From NCBI GenBank assembly GCA_032718475.1, contig JAUCBJ010001513.1, positions 1-41,211 of the forward strand: 41,211 nt of DNA. Direction: 5' to 3'. Every line of letters begins with the position of its first letter. Positions within the stretch are counted from its first letter, which is position 1. Position numbers and translations under genes: made by a program. Below are positions 11,291-21,967 of the stretch, one piece after another. Under the pieces are notes generated by a model that worked only from the letters and a program-made list of their open reading frames with translations, made no database searches and was not told where the DNA came from. This DNA comes from Nemertoderma westbladi. Lineage: Eukaryota > Xenacoelomorpha > Nemertodermatida > Nemertodermatidae.

Positions 11291-13204
11291 GTGAGTTGGT
11301 TTAATAGACAGTCCGGCGTACACCATGGGAGGTGAGTTAGTTTAATAGACAGTCCGGCGTACACCATGGGATGTGAGTTAGTTTAAAAGACAGTCCGGCG
11401 TACACCATGGGAGGTGAGTTAGTTTAATAGACAGTCCGTCGTACACCATGGGAGGTGAGTTAGTTTAATAGACAGTCCGGCGTACACCATGGGAGGTGAG
11501 TTAGTTTAATATACAGTCCGGCGTACACCATGGGAGGTGAGTTAGTTTAATAGACAGTCCGGCGTACACCATGGGAGGTGAGTTAGTTTAATAGACAGTC
11601 CGGCGTACACCATTGGAGGTGAGTTAGTTTAATAGACAGTCCGGCGTACACCATGGGAGGTGAGTTAGTTTAATAGACAGCCCGTCGTACACCATGGGAT
11701 GTGAGTTAGTTTAATAGACAGTCCGGCATAGACCATGGGAGGTGAGTTGGTTTAATAGACAGTCCGTCGTACACCATGGGAGGTGAGTTAGTTTAATAGA
11801 CAGTCCGGCGTACACCATGGGAGGTTAGTTGGTTTAATAGACAGTCCGGCGTAGACCATGGGAGGTGAGTTGGTTTAATAGACAGTCCGTCGTACACCAT
11901 GGGAGGTGAGTTAGTTTAATAGACAGTCCGGCGTACACCATGGGGGTGAGTTAGTTTAATAGACAGTCCGGGGTACACCATAGGGGGTGAGTTAGTTTAG
12001 TAGACAGTCCTTCGTACACCATGGGAGGTGAGTTAGTTTAATAGACAGTCCGGCGTACACCATGGGAGGTTAGTTGGTTTAATAGACAGTCCGGCGTAGA
12101 CCATGGGAGGTGAGTTGGTTTAATAGACAGTCCGTCGTACACCATGGGAGGTGAGTTAGTTTAATAGACAGTCCGGCGTACACCATGGGAGGTTAGTTGG
12201 TTTAATAGACAATCCGGCGTAGACAATGGAGGTGAGTTGGTTTAATAGACAGTCCGTCGTACACCATGGGAGGTGAGTTAGTTTAATAGACAGTCCGTCG
12301 TACACCATGGGAGGTGAGTTAGTTTAATAGACAGTCCGGCGTACACCATGGGGGTGAGTTAGTTTAATAGACAGTCCGGGGTACACCATAGGGGGTGAGT
12401 TAGTTTAGTAGACAGTCCTTCGTACACCATGGGAGGTGAGTTAGTTTAATAGACAGTCCGGCGTACACCATGGGAGGTGAGTTAGTTTAATAGACAGTCC
12501 TTCGTACACCATGGGAGGTGAGTTAGTTTAATAGACAGTCCGGCGTACACCATGGGAGGTGAGTTAGTTTAATAGACAGTCCGGGGTACACCATAGGGGG
12601 TGAGTTAGTTTAGTAGACAGTCCTTCGTACACCATGGGAGGTGAGTTAGTTTAATAGACAGTCCGGCGTACACCATGGGAGGTGAGTTAGTTTAATAGAC
12701 AGTCCTTCGTACACCATGGGAGGTGAGTTAGTTTAATAGACAGTCCTTCGTACACCATGGGAGGTGAGTTAGTTTAATAGACAGTCCGGCGTACACCATG
12801 TGGGGTGAGTTGGTTTAATAGACAGTCCGGCGTACACCATGGGAGGTGAGTTAGTTTAATAGACAGTCCGGCGTACACCATGGGGGGTGAGTTAGTTTAA
12901 TAGACAGTCCGGGGTACACCATAGGGGGTGAGTTAGTTTAGTAGACAGTCCTTCGTACACCATGGGAGGTGAGTTAGTTTAATAGACAGTCCGGCGTACA
13001 CCATGGGAGGTGAGTTAGTTTAATAGACAGTCCTTCGTACACCATGGGAGGTGAGTTAGTTTAATAGACAGTCCTTCGTACACCATGGGAGGTGAGTTAG
13101 TTTAATAGACAGTCCGGTGTACACCGTGGGAGGTGAGTTAGTTTAATAGACAGTCCGGCGTACACCATAGGGGGTGAGTTAGTTTAATAGACAGTCCGGC
13201 GTAC
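11266..13204 (+). repeat. 41-bp tandem array of the XRN2 exon 1 / intron junction (~47 copies)
   Basis: The repeat unit consists of the last 25 bases of exon 1 plus the first 16 bases of the intron, with core CCATGGGAG^GTGAGTTAG. It is repeated head to tail about 47 times. The first unit is the authentic exon end. Variants replace CCGGCG with CCTTCG, CCGTCG or CCGGGG, and ATGGGAG with ATAGGGG, and recur in blocks (for example the ATAGGGG variant near 11985, 12390, 12590 and 12925), so the array has some higher-order structure. Nearly every unit keeps a GTGAGT or GTTAGT donor core. Each unit also has TAA and TAG stops just after the donor. There are no spacers, so it is not a CRISPR array. Confidence 0.95.
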
Positions 13205-13710
13205 GACGTACAATTAAAATTGCATTTTTATCAATTAATTCACACGCAGGCTCTAACCGCCTAATGACAGTCAATACGGAGTAATTCCTTCCCGTGTCTT
13301 AGCAACGCTGAGAATGTCCTGGCCTGTTAGAGGCAGACTGCTGCTATGCTGGTAGGATAGCATTAATTCCCTATCCATTCACTCACTCTCCATAGAACTG
13401 GCTGACGGGGGGGGGGGGGGGGGTGTGTTTAGGTATCAGTTATTCATTGACTATAATATTATTACTAAAGAAGGAATAGTGCTCCTTCAATACACCTCAA
13501 TTCATTGCCTGTGCCTACCAACGCATGCTCCATAACATAACAACATATATCCTTGATTTCCATCACCTCTCACCACAATTATTATTAGTAATTAAAAGTT
13601 TCAATTCGGTTTGTCGTTCCGTTATCTGGTTATTCAGTTATTGCATTATTAATAAATAAATGTTTTAAAATATATCTTACGAAATATGGTTAATAATTAA
13701 AACTTGTCGC

Positions 13711-14505
13711 TAACATTCTCACTATGGGGGTTTTAAGGAGTGCTGATTACATTTCTGATGTCAGTTTTCACGTTTACATAAATCTAGTCAGTCTGTGAAA
13801 ACATAAAAGAGAATTCAAATTAACTAACATTCTCGCTATGGGGGTTTTAAGGGGTGCTGATTTCATTTCTGATGTCAGTTTTCAGGTTTACATAAATCTA
13901 GACTGTCTGTTTGTCGGTCTTTCTGTCAGTCAGTCAGTCTGTCAAAACTTAAAAAAGAATACTAACTAACTAACATTCTCGTTATGGGGGTTTTAATGGG
14001 TGCTAATTTTATTTCAGATGTCAGTTTTCACGTTTAAAAAAATCTAGTCTGTCTGTCTGTCGGTCATTCTGTCAGTCAGTCTGTCAAAACATAAAAGATA
14101 ATTCAAATTAACTAACATTCTCGCTATGGGGGTTTTAAGGGTTGCTGATTTCATTTCTGATGTCAGTTTACACGTTTACATAAATCTAGTCTGTCTGTCT
14201 GTCGGTCATTCTGTCAGTCAGTCTGTCAAAACATAAAAGATAATTCAAATTAACTAACATTCTCGCTATGGGGGTTTTAAGGGTTGCTGATTTCATTTAT
14301 GATGTCAGTTTACACGTTTACATAAATCTAGTCTGTCTGTCTGTCGGTCATTCTGTCAGTCAGTCTGTCAAAACATAAAAGATAATTCAAATTAACTAAC
14401 ATTCTCGCTATGGGGGTTTTAAGGGTTGCTGATTTCATTTCTGATGTCAGTTTACACGTTTACATAAATCTAGTCTGTCTGTCTGTCGGTCTCTCTGTCA
14501 GTCTG
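13711..14505 (+). repeat. ~142-bp tandem repeat in the XRN2 intron (6 copies)
   Basis: Copies start with TAACATTCTCGCTATGGGGG at about 13711, 13825, 13971, 14113, 14255 and 14397. Spacings are 114, 146, 142, 142 and 142 bp. Each copy carries a (CTGT)n tract and GATGTCAGTTT. The last three units are almost identical, indicating recent expansion. Confidence 0.9.
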
Positions 14506-14681
14506 AACTACTATACTGTGGTTGGCATTACGCCATATACCTAACACTAATAATACAGTCTACAATACAGCCTATCTACAGTACAGAATGGATTTTTTGC
14601 CACGAAGAGCAATAAATGTCATTAATACTATCCACCAGTATACCTACTCCAAGAGCCTTCCAATAAAACATGTATTCCAGC

Positions 14682-14736
14682 ATGACGTCCACTGCACGTC
14701 TTCGTGCTGTCCATGGTGACGTGCAGTGGACGTCAT
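14682..14736. repeat. Perfect 19-bp inverted repeat (hairpin)
   Basis: ATGACGTCCACTGCACGTC (14682-14700) is followed after a 17-base loop by its exact reverse complement (14718-14736). It could form a stable hairpin in DNA or in the XRN2 pre-mRNA. Each arm carries two ACGT cores (TGACGTCC and CACGTC), resembling CRE-like half sites. The nature is unknown; it may be a remnant of a foldback element. Confidence 0.8.
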
Positions 14737-15628
14737 AGGCTCTAAGGGGTTAAGCAACACGGTCCCTACTTCGCCCTGTCGACACCCCAGCCATTTTTCA
14801 CCAATCCTTTTTTAGAGTTTTTTAATTTTTTTGGTATTGGTGAAAGTTCTACAACATTAGTAGATATGTTTTTTATGATAGCTAGTGTTTTTTTGCTAGC
14901 TAGTATTTTTTGAAATTATAAAAAATGTGAAAGTCCATGATATTTCAGGTTAAACTGTTGAAGAATATATTAATGACCAAAATAATTTCCAAAAATTACT
15001 AGCTAGTAAAAAATACTAGCTATATACCATTAAAAATCTACTAAGGTTCTAGAATATTCACTAATATAAAAAAAGCACTCAAATTCACAAAAAATAAAGG
15101 TTAAAAAACTCATTCGGGACCCTTTTGCTTAAGGAGTCAAAATTGTAGAACAAATTCCCGAAGTTTGCGACGTTTGTGAAATTCGCGAAGAATCCGTCAG
15201 TTTCTGTGCCCTAATGGTTTCGTGACGAAACAATCAAATCTTACACTCTTAACACACGCGAACTAATTTAATGTGTGTATTAGTATGCATGAATCATTAA
15301 ATAGAAATTAAATTAATGAACGCTATTTCAACATGAAATCTACGGAATCAATACACAACACACGCACACTACTGAATTTAAAAATTTATATAGATTGCAA
15401 CTTTTATTTGGCTACCTTTTAGGCCTAATGGGTGACTAATTTAATTCTTCACCCCTATATATTTGTAGCCTTTTTAATTTGTGCCTCTAATTGAATCAAA
15501 CATTAAACTAAAATATATGTCACAATATTGGTCCGTCGGTAGCTGGTCAATGAATCTCTCATCGATTTGTTAATTAGTCGCTGCTCAGTCATTGAACATT
15601 TGAACACGTGCTGCTCGAAGACCCCACA

Positions 15629-15769
15629 ACGTGTATAAAGTATGTCACGCACATTTTTTCGATTTTTGACCCCCCTTCCCCTCTGTCACAATGTTGTCAC
15701 GAAAGCTCGGACCCCCCCCCCCCCCCCCCCCCCTTGTCTTGTGCGTGATATACTTTATGAACGCCCCCC
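15629..15769. mobile_element. Small MITE with CATAAAGTATGTCACGCACA-like ends
   Basis: The left end (about 15629-15652, GTATAAAGTATGTCACGCAC) and right end (about 15740-15769) are inverted copies: the reverse complement of the right end reads GTTCATAAAGTATATCACG. The interior has T-rich and C-rich stretches including a 22-base C run (15712-15733). The ends resemble the larger element at 27648-28317, so this is probably a short non-autonomous relative. Confidence 0.6.
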
Positions 15770-16196
15770 TGTTAGCCTTTTCTGCCAAGACCAGGTTGCG
15801 CCTTACTGAAACTACCACTTGGAGATAACTAAGTCTGTATATGCAGCCACAACCTGAAGCTTTATCGCACCAAGTTCCATTCTGTTGGGTAGATACCAGA
15901 GTATAGCACTGAGTTAGAGAGTGTAGTAACAAATGGCAAAACAGTTTCTAAAGTTTGTGCTTATGAAGTTATAGTAATTGGTGAACTACACAAAAATTGG
16001 ACCTTTTTTCTTAAAAATGTGTAGAAGCTGGTGTAGAAAATAGAAATTGGTATGGTAGCTTAAACCTAACACAATCTGACTAGATGTTCTCCCTTTTCTC
16101 AGAAGGAAAATTAAACAACAACAATAATTCGTAATCGCTAACTTTATAGACATCCACAAATTACTTTACTTCTACTTAAATATCTATCTTCCCTAG

Positions 16197-17938
16197 GCCA
16201 GTACACCCCGAAGCCGGTAGGGGGCGGACGTGGGTCGCCGATAGACAGTCCCCGCCAGGAGGCCTTGCGCGGTCGTCTATCGGCCCAGCACGGTGGGACT
16301 ACAGGCGGTAGACGGAGTCTAAACGAGAGTCTCGCATCGATAGGGAGTCCAGACGAAACAGTGGCCTCTCGTGGAATCAAGCGCCCCCTAGAGACGCCGG
16401 ACGAACCTGTGGATCTGGTGCGTTTGGGCGAGGAGGGCTGGAAGCAGCGCTACTACGCATCCAAGTTCGGTGTGGCGGACGGGTTGGAGGAAAGTCGTAG
16501 GTTCCGCAGTCAGGTGGGGTCGGCCTACGTCCTGGGTCTGTGCTGGGTCCTCCGCTACTACTACCAGGGTTGCGCCTCCTGGGACTGGTTCTACCCCTAC
16601 CATTACGCGCCATTCGCCTCCGACTTCCTGGATATAGAGTCGGTGGACACCTCCTTTCCGGTGGACACAAAACCGTTCAAACCGTTGGAGCAGCTGATGA
16701 GCGTGTTCCCCGCGGCCTCTGGGCGTTTCCTGCCGCCCACCTGGCGGGCACTCATGTCAGACTCCGAATCGCCCATCATCGATTTCTACCCGATCGACTT
16801 TAAAATTGATTTGAACGGGAAGAAGTACGCGTGGCAGGGGGTCGCCTTGCTGCCGTTCGTGGACGAGACGCGACTCCTGCGGACGTTGGGCGACGTGTAC
16901 CCGGACCTGGACGCGTCGGAACGGCATCGTAACGGACGGGGGAACGACCGCCTGTTCGTGGGACGTCGTCACCCCAGTTACGGGTTCCTCGTCGGACTCT
17001 ACGAGGGCGGGTCCATGTCCGACTGGGTCGACTGTCCGACGAAGTATACCGACGGGGTCGGGGGTGAGGTTACCACGGACGAGTTTATTGTCCCGGCGGG
17101 AGGCACGTTTAAAACACAAATCAGAGGATTGGAAGATATAGATGATATTCATGTGGTCACCGTCGCCTTTAAAGACCCTCAATTCCCGGTTGGTTTTAAA
17201 TTTCCCGCCAAAGTGTTGGAAGGCGCTAAATTCCCAGAGCGGACGTTGAAGCCGATTGGGTATGAGACGGCCAATCCGGGCCGGCGATGGGAGCCAATGG
17301 TGGGTCTCAGTCGGGATCGGAGTAAAATGTCGATGAGTGACAGCGGGAGGAGAATGCTGGATGCGGCCACTAGAGGGGGTGCGGGGAGGGGCAGTCCTCG
17401 GGGCGGGGGCGGTTACAATGGAAGTCCTAGAGACGGGGGGAGTCCGTACATGGGAGGGAGAAGTCCATATAGACGTGGAGGGGGGACCCCATACAGTGGA
17501 GGAGGGACACCTTATAGTGGAGGAGGGACACCATACAGTGGAGGAGGGACACCGTACAGTGGAGGGGGGACGCCATATAGTTCAGGGGGGACCCCATATA
17601 GTGGAGGGGGGAGAAGTAACTACAGTTCAGGGAGTAGCCCTTACGGAAACAGTCCTTACGGATCACCCAGTCCCTTGGCGGGTGGGTTTGGTCCCCCCAG
17701 GGGAGGCCAACAATGGGGAAACAGTCGTAGGAGTTTGGGTAACGATTACCAGTCTACACCGGGAGGGGGGCAATCCGCACCACCGGTGTACGGTGCTAAT
17801 AGTGGGGGCTGGGGTTCTACGGATGGGTGGACGACGCCGGCGAGGAGGGGGCAAGGGGGGAATCAGCGGGGGCAATCTCATTACGATCAGAGGAACAGCA
17901 GCCGTGGAGGGGGCGGTGGGTCATATGGTCGGTATTAA
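16197..17938 (+). CDS. XRN2: 5'-3' exoribonuclease 2, coding exon 2 (C-terminal half)
   Basis: The exon begins QYTPKPVGGGRGSP after the split Gly codon and continues through a variable Ser/Pro/Arg linker. The conserved second XRN region follows: WKQRYYASKF, YVLGLCWVLRYYYQGC, WDWFYPYHYAPFASDF, KPFKPLEQLMSVFPAAS, IIDFYPIDFKIDLNGKKY and AWQGVALLPFVDE. These form the platform that packs against the catalytic core. From about residue 825 to the end (1014) the tail is Gly/Ser/Arg/Tyr-rich, with GGGTPYS repeats and RGGGGGSYGRY at the terminus, likely disordered and RNA-binding. Total length is 1014 residues against roughly 950 in vertebrates. The upstream exon and shared frame make the identity secure. 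Confidence 0.95.
17478..17610 (+). repeat. 21-bp coding minisatellite (GGGTPYS repeats) in XRN2
   Basis: Five to six in-frame copies of GGGTPYS, each 21 bp with silent differences, lie in the disordered tail. The following degenerate RSNYSSGSSPYGNSPYG stretch probably derives from the same unit. The length is a multiple of 3, so expansion keeps the frame. Confidence 0.85.
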
Positions 17939-18885
17939 CTCATCAGATATTGGGGCTCATTTACCATCGCTACATTGATTTGTAGTGTAGCATAAGGGTA
18001 GTTGGTCTGTTATTTTTATTGCATCAACATTGTTTAACTGAATGTATGTACTGACAACAAACGGCAGTTACATTTTTCCAATTTTATCGCAATATGTATT
18101 ATTTTCAGATTTTATCAATGTATACAGTGTTATATAAAAAACTAATAATTTAAGTGGTAATAATAATAGTTGAAATGAGAAAGCACATAATTTTCCATTT
18201 AAAGTTACGTTTCGTGTCCGGATTCCACTGGCGGTTTAATTAAAATGGCATTAAAAGCGCGTTAGACCTTAGACGGCGCTGGCACAGACTGATAAAATGT
18301 AAAAGAACATAAAATAAGTTATTATCGAAATAATAATAATAAGTTATTATCAAATAATAACACGTACGTGGAACTTCGCGCAGCACGTAAGTCCAGATGA
18401 GCCTTTGCGTAGAGGTGCAATTAGTGGACCTAGTCATTCACCCCCTAGCGGCAGACATAGGAACTGTAAAAGTCTGTATGTGAGAATAATTTATTTATCA
18501 GCAATGCCCGCCGTAGGTGACTCCTGCCTAATTTCATATGAATCTGATCGTTGGTTCTATAATTACAGCTACTTTTACGTTTCTGTCAAATCGCCCCTTA
18601 GCGGCAGACAGATGAACTACGGAAGTCTGTTTCTCTGTAGAATTTCTAAACTTTTGATAAGACTACTTGTGTACCAAGTTTTGTTCCATTTCATCAAAGA
18701 TTGACCGACTTATTAATGTTCAAACATTTCCGACAACGACAACGGACGGGTCCCTTAATTATACCCCTACGCTAAGGCTCACCTGGTCGCCCCTCTAACA
18801 GTGGGGGCGTGGGGCCCTGTTACCTTCCTCTCCATATATCAAAATATATTTAAATAGTTTTAATTGGTCTAACATCCATGTCGAA
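17939..18885. other. XRN2 3' flank with a paired CTCF-like repeat module
   Basis: No gene is supported. The XRN2 3' UTR and poly(A) site should lie at its left end; ATTAAA occurs at about 18239 and 18250 but is not convincing. Two related modules at about 18441-18500 and 18592-18650 each start with CCCCTWAGCGGCAGACA followed by GAACTxxxxAAGTCTGT. The reverse complement of their starts is a CTCF-like CCGCTARGGGG core. Confidence 0.5.
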
Positions 18886-19576
18886 TTAACATAAGAGTTT
18901 AAACGGAGCAATGGATGGGTGGTGTATAGAAAAAACTCCGTTTTTTGCTATATTTCGATCTCCTTACGGGATGACCGTCTTCAGGCTGTAATTTAATAAC
19001 CGGTACATGTTGGCCTATCAGAAATTATAAATTGCACAAATTTGAAAATCCCGCTAAGGTTAAATGGAAAACATTACATGGAGTTAATAGTCTACTGTAG
19101 AATTAATGAGCGAAGAATTTACAAAAAATGCAGTAATGTGAAAATAGTTAAAGTACCAGCTTAAGTTAACAAGCTAACACAAAGTTAAACATTACATGGA
19201 GTTAATAGTCTACTGTAGAATTAATGAGCGAAGACGATATGTGTGAAAGGATAAGTAAACTATCACTAATAATATCTACCAATACGTCTACTACAAAAGT
19301 ACTACATATACTTAATTTAATTATACACTTATCCTTTCACACATATCGTCTTAGCTCATTAATTCTACAGTAGACTATTAACTCCATGTAATGTTTTCAA
19401 TTTGATCTTAGCGGGAGTTTCAAATTTGTGCAATTTATAATTTCTGATAGGCCAACGTACCGGTTATTAAATTACAGCCTGAAGACGGTCATCCGTAAGG
19501 AGATCGAAATATAGCAAGAAACTGAGTTTTTTCTATACACCACCCATCCATTGCTCAGTTTAAACTCTTATGTTAA
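18886..19576. mobile_element. Palindromic foldback element, ~690 bp
   Basis: The left arm (from TTAACATAAGAGTTTAAAC at 18886) is mirrored by the right arm ending in GTTTAAACTCTTATGTTAA at 19576, with a few mismatches. Inner segments 19233-19256 and 19327-19350 are perfect reverse complements. The left arm has an internal direct duplication: TTACATGGAGTTAATAG starts near 19072 and again near 19192. The 12-bp word ATATTTAAATAG occurs on both sides (18846-18857 and 19576-19587) and may be a target duplication, although 28 unmatched bases separate the left copy from the arm. Confidence 0.75.
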
Positions 19577-19579
19577 TAT

Positions 19580-19875
19580 TTAAATAGTGATCCGCATCGG
19601 CGATCCGTTATTTTCGGCCCAACCCGATGTCAATTTAAACAGTTCAAGGACACACTCTTTCCTGACTTGGTATGGGATATTAGTCATACGCAGCATGTTA
19701 ATAATGTAGTAGTATATAAATTGTTCCTTCATCGTAACCTCATTGCGTTTTAACCCTCTGAAGATTGACCGGAGGCAATATTTAGCAGTAGCTAGAGCCG
19801 GAAGACTGGGGATTCCGAGTTTCCATCCACCAACCACATAGTCTGCAAATAGTGCATAATCTTCTTTCCCTGCCA
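19580..19875 (-). other. Orphan open frame, possible isolated exon
   Basis: On the minus strand, beyond the 3' tail of the LINE fragment, about 97 codons remain open with a protein-like composition: GKEDYALFADYVVGGWK, then a helical stretch with KEQFIYYYIINMLRM and VRKECVLELFKL. It could start at an acceptor-like CCTGGCAG^GGAAAG near 19870 and ends at a TAA at the foldback element boundary. I do not recognise the family. It might be a stranded last exon of a broken gene, part of another transposon, or chance. Neither the LINE nor the foldback element explains it. Confidence 0.3.
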
Positions 19876-19881
19876 GGTGTT

Positions 19882-20547
19882 GTACTACTACTAGGATCGG
19901 CATGCTGCATTGCAGCTGCATTTTTAAGAATGCTGTGCCGGCTTATCGACAAAATTGCACCGCCACAACTCCCTATATCACCCATGACATTTGCTAGATC
20001 ATCCGCATCTTCAAGGCCAGTGTCCTTTAAGATGCGTCTCAAGAAAGTCACGGGCTGTCCACCATGCTTATTCACCCCATGAGGCTGCCAAAGTATAAGA
20101 TTATGCACTGGCTGGTCCTCACGGCGAAAGCAATGTCCTGCAAAGCGGAGGCGAATTTGTTCTAGTGTCAAGCTTGGGGGAACATTGTACTTGACACAAT
20201 GAACCCAGCTTAGCATTATTGTGAATGTGCCTTCCAGAGATTTGGTGTCCTCAGCAGTTAGAGCCCAGCATGGACTCCCATAGGGAGTACTGGAACTACT
20301 GCTGCTCTAAATATTCCCACCTTAAGTTTCCGATTAATTCTCGGTGACTTCCAAATCCTGGAAAGCCTATTCAAGGCTGCCCATGCCTTTCCCTTACGTA
20401 TTCGAAGGGCACCTGACTTCCGGATCTACGATCCCAGGTAACAGAAGTCGTCCACATGCTCAAGCATGCCATCTTTTGAGCTTATGCTCATCCGATCAGA
20501 GACTTGCTGAGGACTTTCAAAGTTAAGTGTCAGAATTTTGGTTTTAG
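19882..20547 (-). mobile_element. RTE-like LINE fragment (second copy, 3' end)
   Basis: This is the same family as the copy at 2221-4600, with high nucleotide identity to its last ~700 bases, including the 3' TAG-repeat tail (CTA repeats at 19882-19894 on the plus strand). It lacks a stretch between HCVKYN and PPSLTLEQ that encodes about 17 residues in the complete copy, and it has small indels. At about 20547 it abuts a different RT relic. Confidence 0.85.
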
Positions 20548-20940
20548 TAGTAAAGTAAATCAGCTGCATACCCAAATAATGGAAGAGTTTCCTTGTTTGG
20601 GTGCAACACCAAACATGAGCGCTGAAGCTGTTCAAACAGATCATCCAGATAGAGGTTAAATAATTACGAAGATAAAACACCACCCTCTCTCACGCCACGC
20701 TGTAGTGCTACAGGCCTACTGGTTCTTAAGATGCAATTATCGATTTTCATTTTCGCGCATGATTGAGTATAATATTAATGTAGTGTGATACCTTCGATTC
20801 ATTAACTAGCCTTGACCATCTTGGACATCAACTTATCGTAGCATACCGCATCAAATAACATGGACATCCGAAGTTCCCCTTTTAAAGTGCTGAATAAGCT
20901 TCGTTACAGCTGCTGCCATATTCATTCTCAGTAGAAATCT
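20548..20940 (-). pseudogene. Relic of a different LINE reverse transcriptase
   Basis: One minus-strand frame from about 20869 down to 20549 shows a degenerate RT palm: LFDAVCYDKLMSKMVKAS (motif A region), GVREGGVLSS (motif B), LFNLYLDDL, and GYAADLLYY where catalytic YADD has become YAAD. Four stop codons interrupt it. The motif style (GVREGGVLS..LFNLYLDDL) differs from both other LINE families in the window. Non-functional. Confidence 0.75.
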
Positions 20941-21967
20941 TTGATTTGATTTGTTTCATTTGAATTGAACAATGTTTTGGGGCTTTGGCGCAGCACGAGA
21001 GCCTATATAAGAAAGTGTACTAATCTCTATTACATATACAGTACGATAACCGTCATTACCAAATTATCTATGAGTGATGCTTTCAATTTGCGTTAAACTG
21101 GTTGTAAAAAAACAGACAGTCAGTTTGCCCTTACACGCTCTAACTGTCTTTTGTAAGCCTACCAACTAGGGCTATTTGAGTTACCTATGCGATACGTTTT
21201 ACAATACTCATCTCCTTCATTAGCCTCGTTGTATCAAAAAGTTTTCTTAAACGCAGAGTGGCGACCATTATAACTATGCAAAGTCTCGAAACTATGCGTG
21301 TAACTGCTGATTTATCGGAGATGGATACTTGTATCAACTGCAAAACTCTGCGTTCGTCCTATACAACCTGGTCACCAAATATATATCTTACTGTACAACA
21401 TTCCATTATCAGTATTGGATAAAATGACATCGCCCAATATGCTAAACCAGGTTGTTTAGGAGTATAGTCACACAATACTCGCCTCCTTCATTAGCCTCGT
21501 TGCGCTCGTCCTGAAGGACCCACGCAAATTATTTTTGTAAAATTTCTAACTTTTGCCAACAACATGTGTAGAAAAGTCATGTTAGATTTTATTAGGATTA
21601 GCTGAGTTATTAACGTTTAAAAACACGGATCTACAGAACAACTGATCTACATTCTACAGTCACACGTATTACTTGCCGGTGACGGCGATATGCGGAGCTG
21701 AAACATTGAAACTTGTAGGACTGCGATCTACTGTTATTCCCATTCTTTGTGGTCATTTTTGATAAGGTCAACCATTTTTCTGACTGTGGCTGACTGGTGT
21801 CACCGTTTTTAGGAGTTGTCACAAATTCCACCTATCCCGAAACCCTTGATTCTCGAGACTCTTGATTTTCTGTTATAATTTTTAACTCGCATTTTCTGTA
21901 TATAACCAATAATCGACAGTGATATAGCTTCATATCTTGTATATTTGGCGGTCTGTAAGTGCTACAG
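20941..21967. other. Intergenic DNA with a short direct repeat
   Basis: No gene is supported. A repeat with CTCCTTCATTAGCCTCGTTG occurs at 21201-21231 and 21472-21502. Between the copies are small inverted motifs (ACGCAGAGT / ACTCTGCGT; ACAACCTGGT / ACCAGGTTGT), suggesting decayed mobile DNA. Confidence 0.5.

Larger units (their letters stand above)
11291..16196 (+). other. XRN2 intron 1 (4906 bp, phase 1)
   Basis: The donor is GAG^GTGAGTTGG at 11291 and the acceptor is TTCCCTAG^GC at 16196, preceded by a pyrimidine-rich stretch (TTTACTTCTACTTAAATATC). Joining gives G^GC (Gly) and an uninterrupted frame of 1014 codons (1303 + 1742 nt, divisible by 3). The intron holds the donor-site array, a 142-bp repeat array, a hairpin (14682-14736) and a small MITE (15629-15769). 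The other parts, 13205-13700 (including a 17-base G run at 13407-13423) and 14740-15620 (AT-rich), show no gene. Confidence 0.9.

Noticed and set aside
10467-11367. Long alternative-frame ORFs on both strands across XRN2 exon 1
   Set aside because: They are shadows of a GC-rich conserved exon; only the XRN frame has motifs.
11266-13204. Possible CRISPR array
   Set aside because: Units are contiguous with no unique spacers and lie in a eukaryotic intron; the unit equals the exon-intron junction.
14522-14719. 65-codon ORF in the XRN2 intron
   Set aside because: It spans the hairpin and has no recognisable domain; chance frame.
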